Assembly (NCBI GenBank): GCA_002344075.1
Contig: DDTM01000063.1
Span: 1-59,935 of the forward strand
DNA: 59,935 nucleotides
Reading direction: 5' to 3'
Source: Bacteroidetes bacterium UBA2364
GTDB taxonomy: Bacteria; Bacteroidota; Rhodothermia; Rhodothermales; UBA2364
The notes below the pieces were generated by a model. It saw only the letters and a program-made list of their open reading frames with translations. It was not told where the DNA came from and made no database searches. Below, in pieces: positions 27,016-35,815 of this stretch; position 1 is the first letter of the stretch, and each line of letters opens with the position of its first letter. The translations under genes were made by a program, and so were the position numbers.

Positions 27016-28068
27016 CTATAGCATAAACTTTGCTACACGAACCACCGCATTTTCGCGAATGGACTCATAATACAAGTTATAATCGGCTACATGATAGTTT
27101 TTCAACTTCCTCAAAAACCATTTTGTTGCCGGATTTACCCGAAGCGTTGTGCGCAAAAAACCAGCTTCGCATTGAGCATCAGCCACCCCGAAAATCAGGT
27201 GGTCAAAATTTTGCAGAAGCCCTCCCTTATTCATCGCAGGAGGGGCGTATTGTTCGTCCGAAGTCCAAGTAAGGGGATTTGTACACAACATTTCTGGTTG
27301 TGCTTTGTATGATTTTGGATAAAAACCTTTCGCATAAGTACGCCAAGAAACTACACAACCTACTTCCTCGGAAAAATTGCATGCACGGATATTTTTGAAG
27401 GCTGTTTTCTCAACGGGCATTCCCACCAGATAGGCCACAACCAATTGTTTTTGAAGCGGTTGGCCATCCACCAATTCTTTTATTAACCGAATCAGATGCC
27501 GGGTTCCCTGACTGTGTGAGGCCAGTATAAAAGGGCGTCCATGGTTCAGATGCGCAATATAGTATTGAAAAGAGGTCTTAACATCGCCATATGCTACATC
27601 AAGCGCGGCTTCGCCCGCCACGGGATTTACCGTCCCAAATGCAGCAATGTGTGCTTGACGATAGCGAGGAGCAAATACCCGTCCAGCGGCATTGAGTGCT
27701 GAAGCCTGAAATCTTATCGTCGAATCATCCACTTCGCTGTTTAATTTTTGATCGTTCACATCTGCATTCCAACGATAAGGAGCATTCGGATTTTCGGTGT
27801 AAATGGTTGGATGGACAAAAAAGACATCCACCTTACTCGCCGATTGTCGTTCAGGGAATCGCGTATTTTCCGGAAACCCATCCGCACGGTCGTCACGGTC
27901 TGGTAATGCAGCCCAATGTTGCCCATCTTTATAATCAGGTTCAGGTGGAGTTTCAGAACGCCGAAACTCCGATGAATATGCCATATAGCTTGAACTTTTA
28001 TAAGCACAACCGTTTTGAACGGCCAACAATCCCAGCAGGATAAAAAATGTGTAAAAACGTATCATCAT
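27016..28068 (-). CDS. DUF3089 lipoprotein, alpha/beta-hydrolase-like
   Basis: A 350-residue predicted lipoprotein: the leader ends in QNGC. The body matches DUF3089, with VDVFFVHPTIY, FAPRYRQAHIAAFG, a nucleophile-elbow-like ILASHSQGTRHLIRL, YLVGMPVEKTAF and GCVVSWRTYAKG. The SHSQG motif and overall strand order point to an alpha/beta-hydrolase fold with probable esterase activity on an unknown substrate. It converges with the M32 gene (16 bp between stops) and follows the HAD gene by 12 bp. Confidence 0.88.
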   Translation of the reverse strand: MMIRFYTFFILLGLLAVQNGCAYKSSSYMAYSSEFRRSETPPEPDYKDGQHWAALPDRDDRADGFPENTRFPERQSASKVDVFFVHPTIYTENPNAPYRWNADVNDQKLNSEVDDSTIRFQASALNAAGRVFAPRYRQAHIAAFGTVNPVAGEAALDVAYGDVKTSFQYYIAHLNHGRPFILASHSQGTRHLIRLIKELVDGQPLQKQLVVAYLVGMPVEKTAFKNIRACNFSEEVGCVVSWRTYAKGFYPKSYKAQPEMLCTNPLTWTSDEQYAPPAMNKGGLLQNFDHLIFGVADAQCEAGFLRTTLRVNPATKWFLRKLKNYHVADYNLYYESIRENAVVRVAKFML

Positions 28069-28080
28069 TCTAAAAATGGT

Positions 28081-28728
28081 TCAGGAAGCAAAAACAATAC
28101 CCGAAAGCTCTTCAAACCGTGTAATACCCGTAAGATGTGGTAATGGATCGGCATATCCATATGTCGCCTGAATGGTCCGAATGCCGTACTGGATGCCTGC
28201 ACTAAGTTCAGGCCCACCATCTGCCACCAGACAAGCCTCGGCGGGAGAAACTTCGAGAAAGCGAAGAACATATTCTATGGCATTGGGTGCTGGCGGGGGA
28301 TGCGCAACCATATCCACCCCGACAATACACTGAATATAAGACGCCCATCCGAGCCATTCTACCCATTGATGCAAAAAAAGGGTAATGCGGTTTGCCACGA
28401 TGGCAAGTTTGATGCCTTGGCGCTGTAAGAGCTTAAGCCCCTCCTCAACCCCCGGATATGGACGGGCGAAATCGGTAAAAACCACGTCTAAATTTCGACC
28501 AAAAAGCATCAAAGCATCCCTACGTTCTTTGCCTCCCGCAGATGGGCCCACTAACAAGGCTGTCTCTCCGCCATAATCATCTGGGTTTCCCATCACTTTG
28601 CGGACAAAACCCGGATCTACATCTGCAAGTGATTTACGCGCCCGAACCCGATTGGCTGCTTCGGTCACGGCAGGTACCGCATCCACCAAGGTTCCATCCA
28701 AATCAAAAATAATCAGTTTTGGGGTCAT
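28081..28728 (-). CDS. HAD-superfamily protein with altered catalytic motifs
   Basis: A 215-residue protein of the phosphoglycolate-phosphatase-like HAD group. Motif I is intact (IIFDLDGTLVDA). Motif II, normally T/S at the end of strand 2, reads AIVANRI, so alanine stands where Thr/Ser is expected. Motif III, normally a lysine before P-x-P, reads AHPPPAPNAIEYVL, with histidine in its place. Motif IV reads LVADGGPELSAG, keeping one aspartate. The protein may have altered or lost phosphatase activity; I cannot tell which from sequence. It overlaps no neighbour and lies 9 bp after the ftsE-like gene. Confidence 0.8.
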   Translation of the reverse strand: MTPKLIIFDLDGTLVDAVPAVTEAANRVRARKSLADVDPGFVRKVMGNPDDYGGETALLVGPSAGGKERRDALMLFGRNLDVVFTDFARPYPGVEEGLKLLQRQGIKLAIVANRITLFLHQWVEWLGWASYIQCIVGVDMVAHPPPAPNAIEYVLRFLEVSPAEACLVADGGPELSAGIQYGIRTIQATYGYADPLPHLTGITRFEELSGIVFAS

Positions 28729-28737
28729 ATAATCCCT

Positions 28738-29439
28738 TTATGGTGTTCGGATTTTTTCGATTAACGCAGGATCTATTTCACGCAATTTCCCCTCAAAAAA
28801 GGCGATGGTTCGGGCTGGGAATTGTTTTACATGTGCATAATTATGGGTTGCAATCAAGATCGTCATGCCTTGCTGGTTTAGAGTTACCAATTGCTCAACA
28901 ATACCCGTAGCTACGGCAGGATCCAAATTCCCTGTTGGTTCGTCGGCAAGGAGGATGCGTGGCTCATGCACAATGGCCCGCGCAATACATACTCGTTGCT
29001 GTTCCCCCCCCGATAATTCGTGGGGCATGTTCTTGCGTTTATATGAAAGACCAACCTTAGCCAATGTTTCTAATGCTTTACGGCGTGCTTCCCGTATGCC
29101 ATGTCCTTGTGCATAAAGGGTAAAGGCCACATTTTCTGCTACATTTCGGTCCGGTAGCAATTGAAAATCCTGAAAAACAATCCCAAGTTTTCTGCGCAAA
29201 AAAGGAATATCGCGGTCTTTTATCTGATTGGAAAAAAAATCATCCACCATTACACGTCCGGTCTCTGGTTTTATTTCCATGTAAAGTAACTTGAGTAGCG
29301 TACTTTTACCACACCCACTCGGACCAATCAGATACACCATTTCTCCCGGCTCTACACGAAGATCCAAACTTTCGAATACTGTTCGACGCCCACCCGTTGG
29401 TAACTCATAGGATGCCGAGACATTTTCCAAATGTATCAT
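28738..29439 (-). CDS. ftsE: FtsE-like ABC ATPase
   Basis: A 233-residue ABC ATPase closest by pattern to cell-division FtsE, which with FtsX activates septal peptidoglycan hydrolases. Walker A is GPSGCGKST (about 39-47), the Q-loop is GIVFQDFQLLPDRNVAENVAF (the LLPDR-x-V-x-EN block is FtsE-typical), the signature is LSGGEQQRV, Walker B is ILLADEPTGNLDP, and the switch histidine is in IATHNYAHV. No ftsX-like gene lies beside it, so assignment to FtsE rather than LolD-type exporters rests on motif similarity. Confidence 0.82.
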   Translation of the reverse strand: MIHLENVSASYELPTGGRRTVFESLDLRVEPGEMVYLIGPSGCGKSTLLKLLYMEIKPETGRVMVDDFFSNQIKDRDIPFLRRKLGIVFQDFQLLPDRNVAENVAFTLYAQGHGIREARRKALETLAKVGLSYKRKNMPHELSGGEQQRVCIARAIVHEPRILLADEPTGNLDPAVATGIVEQLVTLNQQGMTILIATHNYAHVKQFPARTIAFFEGKLREIDPALIEKIRTP

Positions 29440-29513
29440 AGAAAATTGATCATTAGAATATCAGGACTCACCTTAATTATAGGTGCTTATTAATGCCCAG
29501 CAAGATACGAAGC

Positions 29514-30290
29514 CTACGCTGGCTTTTGCAAAACCCAGTGAATGCGCTCAGATTCAGAATTTGCGGGTTTTAAAGAAGTGTCATGGTAAGCAGCAAGAAA
29601 CATAAAGGGGGTCTGTTGAATCAATTGATGAATTTCCTCGAAGGTATATGCCTGCTGAATATGGGTTTCATAATAGGTCTGTTGTTGAAAGTTTAGTGTA
29701 AACTGCGTGGTGTGGATTCTGCTAATAGGCTCATAATGGCTTTTCCGAATGTAGTGGAACCCACCTTCTTCGTCTTCGTCATCAAAATACGCGGCATTGT
29801 TGATAGAATTATGGGGGGTACTCAGATCAAACACAAATAAACCACCTGCTTTAAGGCCATTATAGACGCATGAAAACAAGCGCAAGATCGCATCGGTGTG
29901 CAATAAGTAATTTAGTCCGTCTTGGAGCAAGATCATGGCATCTACACATTGGTCTAATTTAAAATCGGTGAAGTCCGCTACTTCAAACTGAACAGGTATG
30001 CCCTCCCATTCTGCTCTTTCTTTTGCAAACCGAATCATATTTGGTGCTTTGTCTATGCCCGCCATCGTATAGTCTGCTAAAGGTTGGAGTTCTATGGCAA
30101 ACAATCCCGTTCCACAGCCTAATTCAATTACGGTTTCCACATTTTCTGGGCGATGTTTCATCAGTACTTGATGGATATAAATTGCCCATTCTTCATAGTC
30201 CACATGAGACATGACCAAGTCATAGCCTGCCGCAAGGATTTCATAAGGAGCGGCCTCTTGGGGAATTGGTTTCTTTGGTGTTGTATCCAT
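29514..30290 (-). CDS. SAM-dependent methyltransferase, class I
   Basis: A 258-residue cytosolic protein with the Rossmann SAM-binding signature VIELGCGTGLFAIEL (about 56-70), an acidic end of strand 2 (AGIDKAPNMIRFAKERA) and motif VADFTDFKLDQCVDAMILLQDGLNYL. The C-terminal beta-rich part (HTTQFTLNFQQQTYYETHIQ) resembles small-molecule methyltransferases of the methyltransf_25 type. The substrate is unknown. It lies between the LacI regulator and ftsE on the same strand, separated from the regulator by a terminator. Confidence 0.85.
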   Translation of the reverse strand: MDTTPKKPIPQEAAPYEILAAGYDLVMSHVDYEEWAIYIHQVLMKHRPENVETVIELGCGTGLFAIELQPLADYTMAGIDKAPNMIRFAKERAEWEGIPVQFEVADFTDFKLDQCVDAMILLQDGLNYLLHTDAILRLFSCVYNGLKAGGLFVFDLSTPHNSINNAAYFDDEDEEGGFHYIRKSHYEPISRIHTTQFTLNFQQQTYYETHIQQAYTFEEIHQLIQQTPFMFLAAYHDTSLKPANSESERIHWVLQKPA

Positions 30291-30337
30291 GGTTTCGTAC
30301 GTTTATACAAAAGCAAAATTACACTTTATCGTTCCAT

Positions 30338-30369
30338 AAAAAAACGGGCAAACAATTTTTGCTTGCCCG
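30338..30369 (-). terminator. Rho-independent terminator of the lacI-type gene
   Basis: On the minus strand the complementary segments 30363-30369 and 30345-30351 form a GC-rich 7-bp stem with an 11-nt loop, followed by seven T residues (30344-30338). It begins 22 bp after the LacI-family stop codon and upstream of the methyltransferase gene. Confidence 0.85.
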
Positions 30370-30390
30370 CTTCACATAAAACAAGGGTGA

Positions 30391-31425
30391 TCACTCTTCG
30401 ATACGTTGATAGTTGCTGGATCGCCGAACCACTAAGTTGGGTGTAATACACTCTTGTATCCGATCGCCATTCCCTCCCGACATCCGATCCAACAAAAGAC
30501 GCATGGCTTGTTCGCCCACAATGCCCATTGCTTGATCCACACTGGACAGGCCCATAAAATCAGTCATACTAATATTATCGTAGCCAACCAGTGCAATATC
30601 TTCAGGGATGCGTAGCCCCGCTTCATTAATGGCCTTCCATGCACCCAATGCTTGAACATCGCTGGCACAAAAAACCGCCGTAACGTCTGGATGAATTTGG
30701 CGTAGCTGCTTCATCGCCTCATAGCCAGCTTCTTCGCTATATCCGGCATTTTCCAATGTTTCACCCGTTTGGATATAACTTGGATCGAACGAAAGTCCTG
30801 CTCTTTCTATAGATTCTTTATAAACCTCGGTCCTTGTCTGGGCATTTACATTCCAAGATGCAGCGGCTATCATGCCTATTTTTTTGTGCTGCATGGCAAT
30901 TAGATGTTGGAGTGCAGCCCGAACACCAGCCCGGTTATCCCACCAAAAACAATCAAAATGTTCCGACTGAACGCCTACGGTCACTACGGGCGTCCGGCTT
31001 TGTAATAACCGCTCTTCCAGTTGTTCCGACATGGCGGATGATGCATATAAAAGTGCATCTACAGACCCCCGATCCAGGAAATCAATTAGCCGTTGATCAG
31101 GATCTTGAAATCCCATGTCGAAAATGAGGATATCCACCAATTGTTCTTGATCAAGGGCACGCTTTACTCCTTTGAGTAAGGCATTATAAAAACGTGTGGT
31201 GAAAGAGGGAACCGCAACAGTAATGACCGGAATTTTATTTTTTTGTGCAAGCAGTTTTGCGGTTCGGTCTGGAATAAACTGTAGCTCGTCTATAGCTTTT
31301 TGCACCTTCAGACGGGTTTCCTCTTTAACCAATGCACTGCCATTTACAACCCTGGAGACGGTTGAAATTGCAACACCTGCTTTTGAAGCAACATCAAAGA
31401 TGGTGATTTTCTTTTTAAAAGACAT
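30391..31425 (-). CDS. LacI/GalR-family transcriptional regulator
   Basis: A 344-residue DNA-binding regulator. The N-terminal LacI helix-turn-helix is ITIFDVASKAGVAISTVSRVVNGSALV with the hinge LLAQKNKIPVITVAVPS. A periplasmic-binding-protein-like effector domain follows, with the typical DIALVGYDNISMTDFMGLSSVDQ block. Family members sense sugars or nucleosides and bind a palindrome centred on CG. Such a palindrome lies 85 bp upstream of its start (31510-31521), suggesting autoregulation. No sugar transport or catabolic gene is adjacent, so the effector is unknown. Confidence 0.93.
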   Translation of the reverse strand: MSFKKKITIFDVASKAGVAISTVSRVVNGSALVKEETRLKVQKAIDELQFIPDRTAKLLAQKNKIPVITVAVPSFTTRFYNALLKGVKRALDQEQLVDILIFDMGFQDPDQRLIDFLDRGSVDALLYASSAMSEQLEERLLQSRTPVVTVGVQSEHFDCFWWDNRAGVRAALQHLIAMQHKKIGMIAAASWNVNAQTRTEVYKESIERAGLSFDPSYIQTGETLENAGYSEEAGYEAMKQLRQIHPDVTAVFCASDVQALGAWKAINEAGLRIPEDIALVGYDNISMTDFMGLSSVDQAMGIVGEQAMRLLLDRMSGGNGDRIQECITPNLVVRRSSNYQRIEE

Positions 31426-31721
31426 GGTTATGGCGGTTGTTTTTCAGATGATAATCCCGTTTCTTTCTAAAAAGGTCTGCTCGTTTGAAATATTCCCTTT
31501 TGTGAAAGGTTAAGCGGTTACACAAGATAATTCAGAAACTTGTCAGATACGATTTATCACGCTAATTCGCCTCTTATTTTCACAATGTGTAAATCAACAT
31601 CCAAAAATACCCTCACATAACAGATCACCTAATAAAAAAACCGAGCTACCCAAGTGCAAGGTTAGAATTTGGCTTGGTTCATTTGTTCAAATCACGATTT
31701 ATCCGTTGGATCCCAAACCTC
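31426..31721. other. Upstream region of the LacI-type gene
   Basis: 296 bp between the lacI-type start and the stop of the thioredoxin-like gene. It holds the LacI-type palindrome and, presumably, the regulator promoter. No small ORF with coding character was recognised. Confidence 0.6.
31510..31521. promoter_or_regulatory. Candidate LacI-family operator
   Basis: The 12-mer TTAAGCGGTTAC matches the general LacI-family pattern T-N-A-A-N-C-G-N-T-T-N-A at all fixed positions but the last. The LacI-family start codon is 85 bp away. Only one copy was found by eye. Autoregulation is inferred. Confidence 0.45.
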
Positions 31722-32399
31722 TCACGACTTCTCTTGCCATTTGATGGTACAGCCGAAGGCTCGTGTTTTGGCATCTGGAGCCGTTTTCCCAGAAAGCACG
31801 GCGTCCAAAGCATTTTTCAAATAAGGCTTAGCCTCTGCTTCTTTTTGCGGATTATCGTCTATTCCCCCCACATAAACCAATTTGTCGGCGGCATCAAATA
31901 AAAACACATGGGGTGTACGCGCAGCTCCATATGCACGGGCCAGAGTGGAGCCAGCATCCGCTACATAAGGAAACGGGTATTGTTTTTCTTGGGCCTTGGT
32001 CTTCATGAATCCCATAGCCTCTTCCGGATATGCCACCGGATCATTGGGGTTTACCGCAATAAAACCAAACCCTTTGTTTTTGTATTGATTTGCAAGCGAA
32101 ATAGCCCTTGACTCGTAGCGTGCCACCCAAGGACAGGTATTGCACCAAAAAATAACAACTGTGCCTTTTGTACCTTTAACCCCTTTTGTAGAAAGGGTCT
32201 TACCATCTACATTTTCCATTAGATGGTCTGCAAAAGGCATTGTTGCCCCGATTGCGAGTTCAGCATAAATTACAGAAGACACCTGAGGTACAAGGTTGGC
32301 TGATTGCGGGGGAGGGGCTTGGGCATCCGTCTTATTAAAAGCAATATAGTTCACAAAAGCCATTCCACCCAAAAGGACAAATAACCAGATTTTCTTCAT
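31722..32399 (-). CDS. Exported thioredoxin-like redoxin protein
   Basis: A 225-residue exported protein: hydrophobic leader (MKKIWLFVLLGGMAFVNYIAF), then an AhpC/TSA-redoxin-like thioredoxin fold. The active site is VVIFWCNTCPWVARYE, with a CNTC pair, followed by FGFIAVNPND and the cis-proline region GAARTPHVFLFD. This CNTCPW type is a known branch of thioredoxin-family proteins distinct from TlpA; it may act as a thiol reductase or peroxidase in the periplasm. Its start overlaps the stop of the tlpA-like gene by 4 nt. Confidence 0.88.
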   Translation of the reverse strand: MKKIWLFVLLGGMAFVNYIAFNKTDAQAPPPQSANLVPQVSSVIYAELAIGATMPFADHLMENVDGKTLSTKGVKGTKGTVVIFWCNTCPWVARYESRAISLANQYKNKGFGFIAVNPNDPVAYPEEAMGFMKTKAQEKQYPFPYVADAGSTLARAYGAARTPHVFLFDAADKLVYVGGIDDNPQKEAEAKPYLKNALDAVLSGKTAPDAKTRAFGCTIKWQEKS

Positions 32400-32890
32400 T
32401 GGGATTGTGTTTTAGGAGTTTTCAAACGATTTATTTTTTCGGCCAATTGCTCATAGGTAACTTTTCCTTCCCAAAAATCCAACTGTTCTCCCATTCGGTT
32501 ATATACAAATGTGGCTGGAACAGCCCCGCTCCACGACTTATGGAAGGATTGTATAAAGGTATTGGCATCTCCGCTAGCCATAAAGGTGCGGTCTTGCATA
32601 TGCTGTTTTTTTAGAAAAGCAACTACCGCCGGCACTTCATCTTCAAAATCCACGCTCACAAACATAACGGAAACTTCTTTAGGATCGCTTTCCGTTTTAA
32701 GGCGGATGAAATGTGGGAACTCTTCCACACAAGGCACACACCACGTCGCCCAGAAATTTACCACCACCAACGATGCATCACGCTGTTTAATTTCGCCCAA
32801 AATGCTTGAATAATCCTTCATTTCGGGTACAGGCTGGGCTTCTGTCCGGCAAGCGGAAAAAAGGAAAATTAATCCTATAATATATCTCAT
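32396..32890 (-). CDS. TlpA-like thiol-disulfide oxidoreductase lipoprotein
   Basis: A 164-residue periplasmic thioredoxin-fold protein. The leader ends LFSAC, a lipobox. The active site is VVVNFWATWCVPCVEEFPHF with a WCVPC redox pair, and the cis-proline loop is GAVPATFVYN. TlpA/ResA-type proteins keep periplasmic cysteines reduced, for example for cytochrome c maturation. It is co-transcribed and overlaps by 4 nt with the CNTC-type redoxin gene. Confidence 0.9.
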   Translation of the reverse strand: MRYIIGLIFLFSACRTEAQPVPEMKDYSSILGEIKQRDASLVVVNFWATWCVPCVEEFPHFIRLKTESDPKEVSVMFVSVDFEDEVPAVVAFLKKQHMQDRTFMASGDANTFIQSFHKSWSGAVPATFVYNRMGEQLDFWEGKVTYEQLAEKINRLKTPKTQSQ

Positions 32891-32933
32891 ATGATACTAT
32901 TCATTTTTATAATAGTGCAAATAAACAAAAATA

Positions 32934-34547
32934 TTAACGGCGTATTTGCCGCCAGACCGGATATACCTTAGGTTGTTTTTCGAGCCAAGCATCAAAAAAG
33001 TTCCAATTGAGCAATCCGTCATCAGAACGCGGTTCCAATAAGTAAAAGGCAAGACGAGCTTTTGAACGGTTTTCGGAGAGGTCTAACACATAAGTTCCGG
33101 CAGGAATATCCACTTCTTTTTCTTGATACCGACCAAAGATAGTCCGCTCTTTATGCCCCTGAAATGCAAATCGCGTGGTTCTGGTACTGTCTATTTGGAA
33201 TTCTTGAACCTTCCAACGTTCCGTTTTTTCCATTTGGTTCAAAACAAGCCCGTGCCCCGCCAATTTTTGAAGGGCTCCTTTTTGGTCTTTTAGAATGAAA
33301 TACCGCATCGGAACCACCTCGGCTTCCTTTCCTTCAAAATGTAAATAAACGGGCATTTCTTCCGGTATCCTTACGTCTTTACGCCGCCACATGGTCTCTC
33401 CAGTAAAAGGATGGCGTTCTTCGGATATTTCCCCAATGAGGATGGTTTCTTTTTTTTCTGATCGGGCAAGTGCAGACCGTAGTGGCAAGGATTTCCCGAT
33501 CATATCTGCCGAGTCAGCATTTTGTTTTATCCGAACAATGGTGGAACGGTTTTTATAGGCATAGTCTGCACAGGTGACCACAAAAATGTGGGTGGCTTTG
33601 ATACGTTCGTCAAATGTTGCGTATGAATAGGCTTCACTGAGGATGCCAAAAATATTGCGGAGTGCTGCATAATTGTTAGAAAACCTTGGACGATGGTCAA
33701 AACTATACCACGCCCGCTCCGGTTGACGTGCCGAATTGGTGTAACTGGGGCCTGATTCCGGCAAATTACCATAATGATAAAAGGCCCAACCGTGGTTTTT
33801 TTCTACGGTTTGTGTAACAAATGGCAACCAGTCTTTCCGCAACATCCTATCTATCGCAGGATCAACCGTTGGATTCAGGGGCGGTGCATACGTCAAATGA
33901 TACGCATGAACAGAGCCATCGGTTGTATGTAAATCCATCCAGACATGGGGGTTATAAGAGTCCAACAAACCAACCAGAGAACGGGCTTCGGGAGCATTTA
34001 TTTTCATATGGTCGCGGTTCAAATCCAAGTCTTGTGCATTCGGCCTTTGCCCCATACCGCCAACAGGCCCAAGTTGCAGCGGACGATTGGTTAGCCGAAT
34101 ACGTTCATTCCCATCTGCATTGTAGATAGGTACAATTAGCAAGACCAATGAATCTGCCCATTTACGATATTTTCCAGTAGCTAACTCGCGCAACAATTGC
34201 AACATGGCTTCTTTACCCTCCACTTCGCCCGCATGAATATTGGCCATAACAAAAAACCGAAGTTTCCTACTTGCCAACACATCTGAGGCAGCAGCACTTT
34301 TCACCTTCCCCCAAACCAATAACGGAAGTGCCCTGCCCTCCATCGAATATCCCATCGTGGTTTGATGCATCATGGCATTTTTAGGGAGTGACTTCAAAAA
34401 AGCCATCACGTCTTCGTACCGTGAAGTTTCGGTATATTCGGTCTTTTCAGGACGGCTCAACGGTGCCGGCATGGTCTTAGGACGTTGTTGTCCCCATAAC
34501 GGCACTGAACTGCCAACCACCAAAACAAGAAAAACAATTCGCAACAT
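32934..34547 (-). CDS. Secreted M14 zinc carboxypeptidase
   Basis: A 537-residue exported metallocarboxypeptidase. From the ATG at 34547 the signal peptide is MLRIVFLVLVVGSSVPLWGQ (the frame starts 8 codons earlier). The M14 zinc site is visible as ANIHAGEVEGKEAM (HxxE) and WMDLHTTDGSVHAY, and the LDLNRDHMK block carries substrate-binding Asn-Arg. A C-terminal beta-rich domain of about 200 residues follows. It probably trims peptides or peptidoglycan stem peptides outside the cell. It lies 43 bp upstream of the tlpA-like gene on the same strand. Confidence 0.88.
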   Translation of the reverse strand: MLRIVFLVLVVGSSVPLWGQQRPKTMPAPLSRPEKTEYTETSRYEDVMAFLKSLPKNAMMHQTTMGYSMEGRALPLLVWGKVKSAAASDVLASRKLRFFVMANIHAGEVEGKEAMLQLLRELATGKYRKWADSLVLLIVPIYNADGNERIRLTNRPLQLGPVGGMGQRPNAQDLDLNRDHMKINAPEARSLVGLLDSYNPHVWMDLHTTDGSVHAYHLTYAPPLNPTVDPAIDRMLRKDWLPFVTQTVEKNHGWAFYHYGNLPESGPSYTNSARQPERAWYSFDHRPRFSNNYAALRNIFGILSEAYSYATFDERIKATHIFVVTCADYAYKNRSTIVRIKQNADSADMIGKSLPLRSALARSEKKETILIGEISEERHPFTGETMWRRKDVRIPEEMPVYLHFEGKEAEVVPMRYFILKDQKGALQKLAGHGLVLNQMEKTERWKVQEFQIDSTRTTRFAFQGHKERTIFGRYQEKEVDIPAGTYVLDLSENRSKARLAFYLLEPRSDDGLLNWNFFDAWLEKQPKVYPVWRQIRR

Positions 34548-34844
34548 AAATTTGGTATAGAAAGAACACAAAATCTGACAAGCAGAACGTGTTATCTTAG
34601 GGGTTCTGGAAAAAGGATAGGGACAGAGATTACAATGACCACATAGCCCCCATATTTACTTAAAAACAATATAACAACTTAATGAACGATTCGTAAAGGT
34701 CTTGCCAATTGGTCGCAAGAAAACGGGTTTTGGTCGCAAGAAATCTTCCCATAAGTCAACAAACCCGAATCTACGGCGTAACCTGTTTATGGTTGTATCG
34801 TCTTTAGCTTCAGTTCTACAACCTTTCTAATCAAAACAAGAACC
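34548..34844. other. Divergent promoter region between M14 peptidase and GLPGLI genes
   Basis: 297 bp without a gene. The main visible feature is the pair of 14-bp direct repeats at 34709-34743. The remainder is AT-rich and should hold the two divergent promoters; I could not pin a -7/-33 pair. Confidence 0.6.
34709..34743 (+). promoter_or_regulatory. Two 14-bp direct repeats with 21-bp period, candidate activator site
   Basis: The 14-mer TTGGTCGCAAGAAA occurs exactly at 34709-34722 and 34730-34743, a 21-bp period that puts both copies on the same DNA face. They lie about 100 bp upstream of the GLPGLI start. Direct repeats two helical turns apart are typical of dimeric activators such as LytTR-type response regulators; the identity of the regulator is inference. 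Confidence 0.5.
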
Positions 34845-35720
34845 ATGAAAACACTCATACGCGGAATCCTTTTTTGTCTCCCATTTATGGTCTTCGGCCA
34901 ATCAAAAGGAACCATAAAATTCAAAGAGACAGTCAATATCCGGATTGAAACCGATGATCCGGAAATGCAACAGCGCATGGCAAATATGCCTTCCTCCTTC
35001 GACAACTATTCAATCCTATATTTCGACGGCACAAAATCCATTTACGTTGCCGATGCAGTGGAACGAGATAAAGCCGCGCTCTTGGAAGAAAGCCGTAATG
35101 CAGGCGCCGAGGGAGGCGGTCGCGGCGGTATGCGGATGTTCTCCCGACGCAGTGGTGCAGATAATGCCTACTATGCAGATCAGGAAAATGGTGTCTTTGT
35201 TCAAAAAGTAGATTTTCTGGGGAGGAAATTTATTGTTTCAGATCCCCCAAAAACATTTGAATGGCAAGTACACGAAGACCAAAAAACCATACTTGGTTAC
35301 CAGTGCATTAAAGCCACTTTTGTGGACACTTCGGCGGTTAGCGGCTTCCAAATGGCTTTTGGTGGCCCACGCGGCAATCGTAACAACAATGCCCAAGCCA
35401 CACCCAAGCCAGAACCCCGCAAAATAACGGCTTGGTTTGCACCCCAAATTCAGGCTTCGGTAGGTCCTAATGAATATGGCCAATTGCCAGGTGCGATCCT
35501 TCAATTAGAAATTGGCCGAACGGTCTTTGTTGCCACCAGTGTAGAAATAGACAAGGTGCCTGAAAACGTGATTAAAACACCTGAAGGCGGCCAAAAAATG
35601 ACCCGTAAAGAATTTCAGAAAATGAGCGAGGAAAAAATACGGGAAATGCGCGAATCCATGGGACCTCCAGGCGGACGTGGAAGCGAGGGCGGCAGAACCA
35701 CAATCCGTATCGGAAACTGA
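34845..35720 (+). CDS. GLPGLI family secreted protein
   Basis: A 291-residue exported protein of the GLPGLI/Porph_ging family, which is confined largely to Bacteroidota. The signal peptide is MKTLIRGILFCLPFMVFGQ. The family motif appears as EYGQLPGAILQLEIG, preceded by the KITAWFAPQI strand. The middle has a Gly/Arg-rich segment (residues about 87-105), and the C-terminus ends in charged helices and a Gly-rich tail. These genes commonly sit beside a TonB-type barrel, as here (35816). Function is not established; a role in outer membrane or metal-related stress is only suggested by such pairings. Confidence 0.88.
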   Translation: MKTLIRGILFCLPFMVFGQSKGTIKFKETVNIRIETDDPEMQQRMANMPSSFDNYSILYFDGTKSIYVADAVERDKAALLEESRNAGAEGGGRGGMRMFSRRSGADNAYYADQENGVFVQKVDFLGRKFIVSDPPKTFEWQVHEDQKTILGYQCIKATFVDTSAVSGFQMAFGGPRGNRNNNAQATPKPEPRKITAWFAPQIQASVGPNEYGQLPGAILQLEIGRTVFVATSVEIDKVPENVIKTPEGGQKMTRKEFQKMSEEKIREMRESMGPPGGRGSEGGRTTIRIGN

Positions 35721-35723
35721 TTG

Positions 35724-35755
35724 AAAGCCCTCCTTTTTTGGTGAGGGCTTTATTT
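35724..35755 (+). terminator. Terminator after the GLPGLI gene
   Basis: A perfect 9-bp stem (35724-35732 with 35743-35751) and a 10-nt loop, followed by a short T-rich stretch. It lies 4 bp after the GLPGLI stop and before the barrel gene, so it may attenuate read-through to the barrel. Confidence 0.7.
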
Positions 35756-35815
35756 ATGGCCATTTATTAACGGACTGCACGCCTTTTGATTTGATTCATC
35801 CAACTAGTTACTATC

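Noticed and set aside
34709..34743. Possible CRISPR repeat pair
   Set aside because: Only two 14-bp copies with a 7-nt gap; the spacing suits a protein-binding site, not CRISPR.
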